The notes beneath the pieces were generated by a model. That model searched no databases. It was not told the DNA's origin and saw only the letters and a list, made by a program, of their open reading frames with translations. Positions 60,913-64,000 of a stretch of DNA of 64,000 bases are shown here, piece after piece. Source of the stretch: an uncultured Rhodospirillales bacterium (GTDB taxonomy: Bacteria > Pseudomonadota > Alphaproteobacteria > ATCC43930 > CGMCC-115725); contig CAIKMD010000006.1 in the NCBI GenBank assembly GCA_903828515.1, positions 434,001 to 498,000 of the forward strand. The letters run 5' to 3'. The position numbers and the translations under genes were made by a program. Within the stretch, counting starts at the first letter, position 1, and every line of letters starts with the position of its first letter.

Positions 60913-61383
60913 ATGCCAGCCCGGCGCGCGCCGCGCCCTTCGATGCAAGCGACGATCGAGGTTCCCGACGAGGCGTTGCTCGGCTATCGGCTGTGGCAGG
61001 TTCATGCGCGCTGGCACCGGCAGCTTGAAAAGCGTCTCAAGGAAATCGGCCTTACCCATCTGCAATATGTCCTGCTTGCCGCGACGCATCGGCTGATCGT
61101 CGACGACGAGACTCCGTCGCAGATCCGGCTCGCCAATTTCACCAAGGTCGAGAAGATGATGGTCTCGAAAACCATCCGCGCGCTGGAACGGGCGGGGTAT
61201 CTCGCGCGACGGCGCAACGCCGCCAATCGTCGCGCCAATCAGATCGAGCTGACGGCGAGCGGGTTGCGCCTGCTGCAAACGGCGTTCGCCGCCGGGGTGA
61301 AGGCGCATGGCGTGTTCTTCCAGGCGCTCGGCCGCGATTGGCGCAAGCTCGATGCGATGCTCGATCGGTTGATGACCGACTAG
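60913..61383 (+). CDS. MarR-family transcriptional regulator
   Basis: Protein of 156 residues. The winged helix spans ~45-115: LTHLQYVLLAATHRLIVDDE, RLANFTKVEKMMVSKTIRAL (recognition) and RRRNAANRRANQIELTASGL (wing). Long helices at both ends make the dimer. It is convergent with the SBP at 61380 (4-base overlap) and 1.1 kb from a divergent oxidoreductase start, so it may control this uptake and oxidation group. Confidence 0.88.
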   Translation: MPARRAPRPSMQATIEVPDEALLGYRLWQVHARWHRQLEKRLKEIGLTHLQYVLLAATHRLIVDDETPSQIRLANFTKVEKMMVSKTIRALERAGYLARRRNAANRRANQIELTASGLRLLQTAFAAGVKAHGVFFQALGRDWRKLDAMLDRLMTD

Positions 61384-62393
61384 TCGGGATACTTCTTGTT
61401 GGCCGCGTCGACGAAACGGTTGTCGAACGTCGCCGCGAGATCGACCTTGTCGGTCGGCTTGAGACGCCCGGCCGACAGGAGCTGCTGATAGGTGTTCTTC
61501 ACCTCGTCCATCGTCACGCGGCCATCGGCGACATAGGTGTGCAGCGCTGCGGCGAGGCTGCGCTTATAGATGTCGGGATTGCTGCCGTAATATTCGGGCG
61601 GCACCGTCGCGAAGATTTTTTCGGGCCCCGCCTTCTGCATCCAGTGCAGCGTGCGCACGATCGCGTTGACGTAAGACTGGACGAGGTCGGGGTGGGCCTT
61701 GATGAAATCGGCGCGCACGAAAGAGCCGCCGAACGCGGTCGGGCCGCCGTAGATGTAGTTCTGGCCCGCTTCCGTGCGCATGTCGATGATCGGCACCACC
61801 GTGCCGGCATCGGTCAGCGTCGTCATCACCGGATCGGCGATGATCAGGCCGTCGACCCGGCCGGTCGTCATCGCCGCGATCGCGCTGCCGCCCGAGCCGA
61901 TGCCGATCTCCGATACGTCGGACAGATCGAGTCCGGATTTCTGTAAGACGATGCGCAGGATGTTTTCCGTCGCCGAGCCCGGCGCGGTCACGCCGATCTT
62001 CAGGCCTTTGAGGTCGAGCGGCCCGTGATATTTCTTGGCGAGATCGGGGGCGAGGGCGAAGACGATGCCGGCCTTGTTGACGTCGAGCACGACCGTGACG
62101 AGGTCCATGCCCTTCGGTTGCAGCACGATCGTATATTCGAGCGCGCCGAACATCATATCGGCGCTGCCGCCGACCACCGCGTCGACCGACTTGGTGCCGC
62201 CCTCGAAATCGAGCGCGTCGACGGCAAGACCCTCGTCGCGGAAAAAGCCCAGCCGCTCGGCCAGTGTCGGCGGCAATTGCCCGATCAGCGCCTTGCCCGA
62301 GACCGCGAGGGTCAGGGGTTTTTGCTGCGCTTGCGCGGGCAGTGCCGCCAGCGTGGCCAGGACCAGCGCCGTGATGATGGCTTTCGACGTCAT
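61380..62393 (-). CDS. NitT/TauT-type substrate-binding protein
   Basis: Protein of 337 residues, signal peptide ends PAQAQ. Marks: AERLGFFRDEGLAVDALDFE, GGSADMMFGALEYTIVLQ, DLKGLKIGVTAPGSATENIL. Start ATG 62393 with GGGGGAA 6 bases upstream; the longer frame to 62432 has no support. It is divergent from the FAD oxidoreductase at 62512, 118 bases apart, a typical uptake/catabolism arrangement. Confidence 0.87.
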   Translation of the reverse strand: MTSKAIITALVLATLAALPAQAQQKPLTLAVSGKALIGQLPPTLAERLGFFRDEGLAVDALDFEGGTKSVDAVVGGSADMMFGALEYTIVLQPKGMDLVTVVLDVNKAGIVFALAPDLAKKYHGPLDLKGLKIGVTAPGSATENILRIVLQKSGLDLSDVSEIGIGSGGSAIAAMTTGRVDGLIIADPVMTTLTDAGTVVPIIDMRTEAGQNYIYGGPTAFGGSFVRADFIKAHPDLVQSYVNAIVRTLHWMQKAGPEKIFATVPPEYYGSNPDIYKRSLAAALHTYVADGRVTMDEVKNTYQQLLSAGRLKPTDKVDLAATFDNRFVDAANKKYPD

Positions 62394-62511
62394 TCGGTTT
62401 CCCCCGCGTTTCGCGCGATAGTAAACTCCCACTACGATCGGTCAAGCAAACCGGCTCGTCGCGATCGCGCAGGCCGGTGCTATAATCGCGGGTAAAGCGA
62501 CGGGGGGAATG

Positions 62512-64000
62512 ATGCCGGATTGGCAATGCGAAGCGGACGTGGTGGTGATCGGTTCGGGCGCGACCGGATTGCCCGCCGCCATCGTCGCGCGCGAGGCCGG
62601 CGCCTCGGTGATCCTGGTGGAGGCCCAGCCGCATATCGGCGGCCACGCGATGGTCAGCGGCGGCAACGTCGCCCTGGGCGGCGGCACCAGCGCACAAAAG
62701 AAATACGGCATCGTCGACTCACCCGACCTGGTGTTCCAGGACCTCACCGACTGGAGCGTCGTCGAGCCCAACGGGTTTCCCGATTATCGCTACAACGACC
62801 GCGAGATCATCCGCGCTTTCGCCGATTACAGCGCGCCGACCTATGAATGGCTCGCCGCGCATGGCGTGATGTTCATCGACGCGCCGCCCGACAAGCGCGG
62901 CGGCAACGCGGTCGGCAATTCGGTGCCGCGCGAGAATCATCCGGCGGTCATGGACTGGGCGATGGTGCAGACCGGCAAGCCCGCGCGGCTGGAAACCCAG
63001 GCGACGCGCTGCTCGGGCAACGGCTTGATGCGCCCGCTCGAAGCCGCGGCTTACAAGGCCGGGGTCGAGATCATGCTCGAACATAAAATGACGGCGATCC
63101 ACCGCGAAGCCACGGGCCGGCGGCGCGTCACCGGCATCACGGTCGAGCATCGCGGCGCCGCGCTCGATATCCGCGCGCGCAAGGCGGTGATCGTCGCGAC
63201 GGGCGGTTCGACCGGCAATATCGAGTTTCGGCGCATGTTCGATCCGCGCCTGACCGAGGAATATTGCGGCCTCGCCGGGATGCCGTGGTCGGATCAGGAC
63301 GCGAGCGGCGAGATCGCCGCGATGGCGGTCGGCGCCTCGCTGTGGGGGCTTTACAACCAGACCGGCGAATTCGGCTCGGGCATCACCAAGCCGGGCAGCA
63401 TCGGCTGCCAATACGGTTACTGCCATCTTCATTGGGGCACCGGCAGTCCGATCTTCGATCGCATCCGCGCCACCGGCCTCGCGGTCAAGGACTGGCAGGA
63501 CCTGATTCTGGTCAACATGCTGGGCCAGCGCTTCTACGACGAGACGAGCGGACAATTCACCGCGAACAATCACGGCTCGATCGATCCCTATGTGCCGAAC
63601 GATTGGCGCAACGCGAGCGACATCGCTTATAAGCCGAACAATCTGATCAATGCCGCGATGGCCGGGATCGGCGATGGGCATAACGGCGGCGGGCCGATCT
63701 GGGCGATCTTCGATGCCGACGCGGTCGCGCGCGAGGAATGGAAGCCGGCGCCGCCTTATGTCGATATCGATGGGGGTTTCTTCTTCAGCGCGCCGAGCCT
63801 TGCCGAACTCGCTCAGAAGATCGTGATGAAATACCAGCGCGTGGCGATGCCGCCGCAAGCGCTCGAGGAAACCGTGAAACGCTATAACGGCTTCGTCGAT
63901 GCCGGCCGCGACGCGGATTTCGCCAAACCGAAGCCGCTGCACAAGATCGCCAAGGCGCCTTTCTATGCCGCCTGGGCGACGCCGGTCATTCACGACACGC
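62512..64000 (+). CDS. FAD-dependent oxidoreductase, fumarate-reductase/3-ketosteroid-dehydrogenase type, C-terminus cut by the window
   Basis: 496 codons are visible. N-terminal dinucleotide fold EADVVVIGSGATGLPAAIVA with the ribose acid in VILVEAQ and the FAD loop GGHAMVSGGNVALGGG. Later AVIVATGGSTGN (second FAD contact), GQRFYDETS and GDGHNGGGPIWAIFDAD. This is the flavoprotein family of fumarate reductases, aspartate oxidase and ketosteroid dehydrogenases. ATG 62512 is used because GGGGGG ends four bases before it; ATG 62509 is in frame. Divergent from an SBP gene. The substrate is not shown by the visible part. Confidence 0.85.
   Translation, partial: MPDWQCEADVVVIGSGATGLPAAIVAREAGASVILVEAQPHIGGHAMVSGGNVALGGGTSAQKKYGIVDSPDLVFQDLTDWSVVEPNGFPDYRYNDREIIRAFADYSAPTYEWLAAHGVMFIDAPPDKRGGNAVGNSVPRENHPAVMDWAMVQTGKPARLETQATRCSGNGLMRPLEAAAYKAGVEIMLEHKMTAIHREATGRRRVTGITVEHRGAALDIRARKAVIVATGGSTGNIEFRRMFDPRLTEEYCGLAGMPWSDQDASGEIAAMAVGASLWGLYNQTGEFGSGITKPGSIGCQYGYCHLHWGTGSPIFDRIRATGLAVKDWQDLILVNMLGQRFYDETSGQFTANNHGSIDPYVPNDWRNASDIAYKPNNLINAAMAGIGDGHNGGGPIWAIFDADAVAREEWKPAPPYVDIDGGFFFSAPSLAELAQKIVMKYQRVAMPPQALEETVKRYNGFVDAGRDADFAKPKPLHKIAKAPFYAAWATPVIHDT

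Overview
The window is high-GC (roughly 65% by eye), tightly packed DNA from an alphaproteobacterium, probably a soil or freshwater heterotroph. The support is indirect: alphaproteobacterial intergenic palindromes (the GTCATGCCCGGCC and CCTTCGACAAGCTCAGG classes), a SigF/NrsF-type sigma/anti-sigma pair, an arsR-arsC-aquaporin operon of the rhizobial kind, and DUF3445, DUF5996 and DUF4239 proteins. I cannot name the family or genus. No rRNA, tRNA, CRISPR array, transposase or integrase was seen. Both ends cut genes: a PobA-like flavin monooxygenase at the left and a fumarate-reductase-type flavoprotein at the right.

Layout. 0-9 kb: an SGNH hydrolase, a small AT-richer pair that looks like an effector with a TPR partner, an orphan SBP facing two permeases, an SBP-MFS operon and two copies of a composite palindromic repeat. 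9-22 kb: a VOC protein, a TRAP receptor, a DUF3445 haem protein, a YkgJ protein, then a run of NitT/TauT-type periplasmic binding proteins around one complete ABC transporter (ATPase, permease, SBP), followed by two fumarylacetoacetate-hydrolase-family enzymes. 22-28 kb: an efflux MFS, four glutathione S-transferases, a TetR regulator and the sigma/anti-sigma pair. 28-35 kb: a subtilisin autotransporter, a bicupin, an SBP, and a divergent pair of paralogous unknowns behind an iron-box-like sequence. 35-37 kb: arsenic resistance. 37-48 kb: membrane DUF4239 duplicates, a TPR-2OG oxygenase fusion, a cytochrome c/Vgb-like propeller protein, a GST, a large autotransporter, an SBP and a cation/proton antiporter. 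48-53 kb and 57-64 kb: catabolic genes (LLM flavoprotein, amidohydrolase, Rieske oxygenase, alpha/beta hydrolase, more SBPs, MarR regulator, FAD oxidoreductase).

The most interesting region is 53.2-57.2 kb. A visibly lower-GC island sits at the 3' end of the Rieske oxygenase gene and is bounded by a 94-bp direct repeat that duplicates the end of that gene. It carries one tight four-gene operon on the minus strand: a HARE-HTH/NUDIX/P-loop-kinase fusion, a class I methyltransferase, a SIR2-like protein and a HAM1-family (ITPase-like) protein. The adjacent HAM1 and SIR2 genes resemble the sensor/effector pair of the Kongming anti-phage system (KomB/KomC), in which a base-modified dNTP switches on SIR2 NAD+ destruction. 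No adenosine deaminase is present. Instead there are a methyltransferase and a NUDIX-kinase fusion, and the HAM1 protein has lost the family's catalytic and base-reading residues. I propose a variant nucleotide-signalling defence system that uses a different ligand.

The second theme is uptake: 14 solute-binding proteins in 64 kb (11 NitT/TauT-like) against one ABC ATPase and three permeases, mixed with aromatic-ring and ring-cleavage enzymes. This suggests a generalist scavenger of organic acids or aromatics whose binding proteins have multiplied by duplication.
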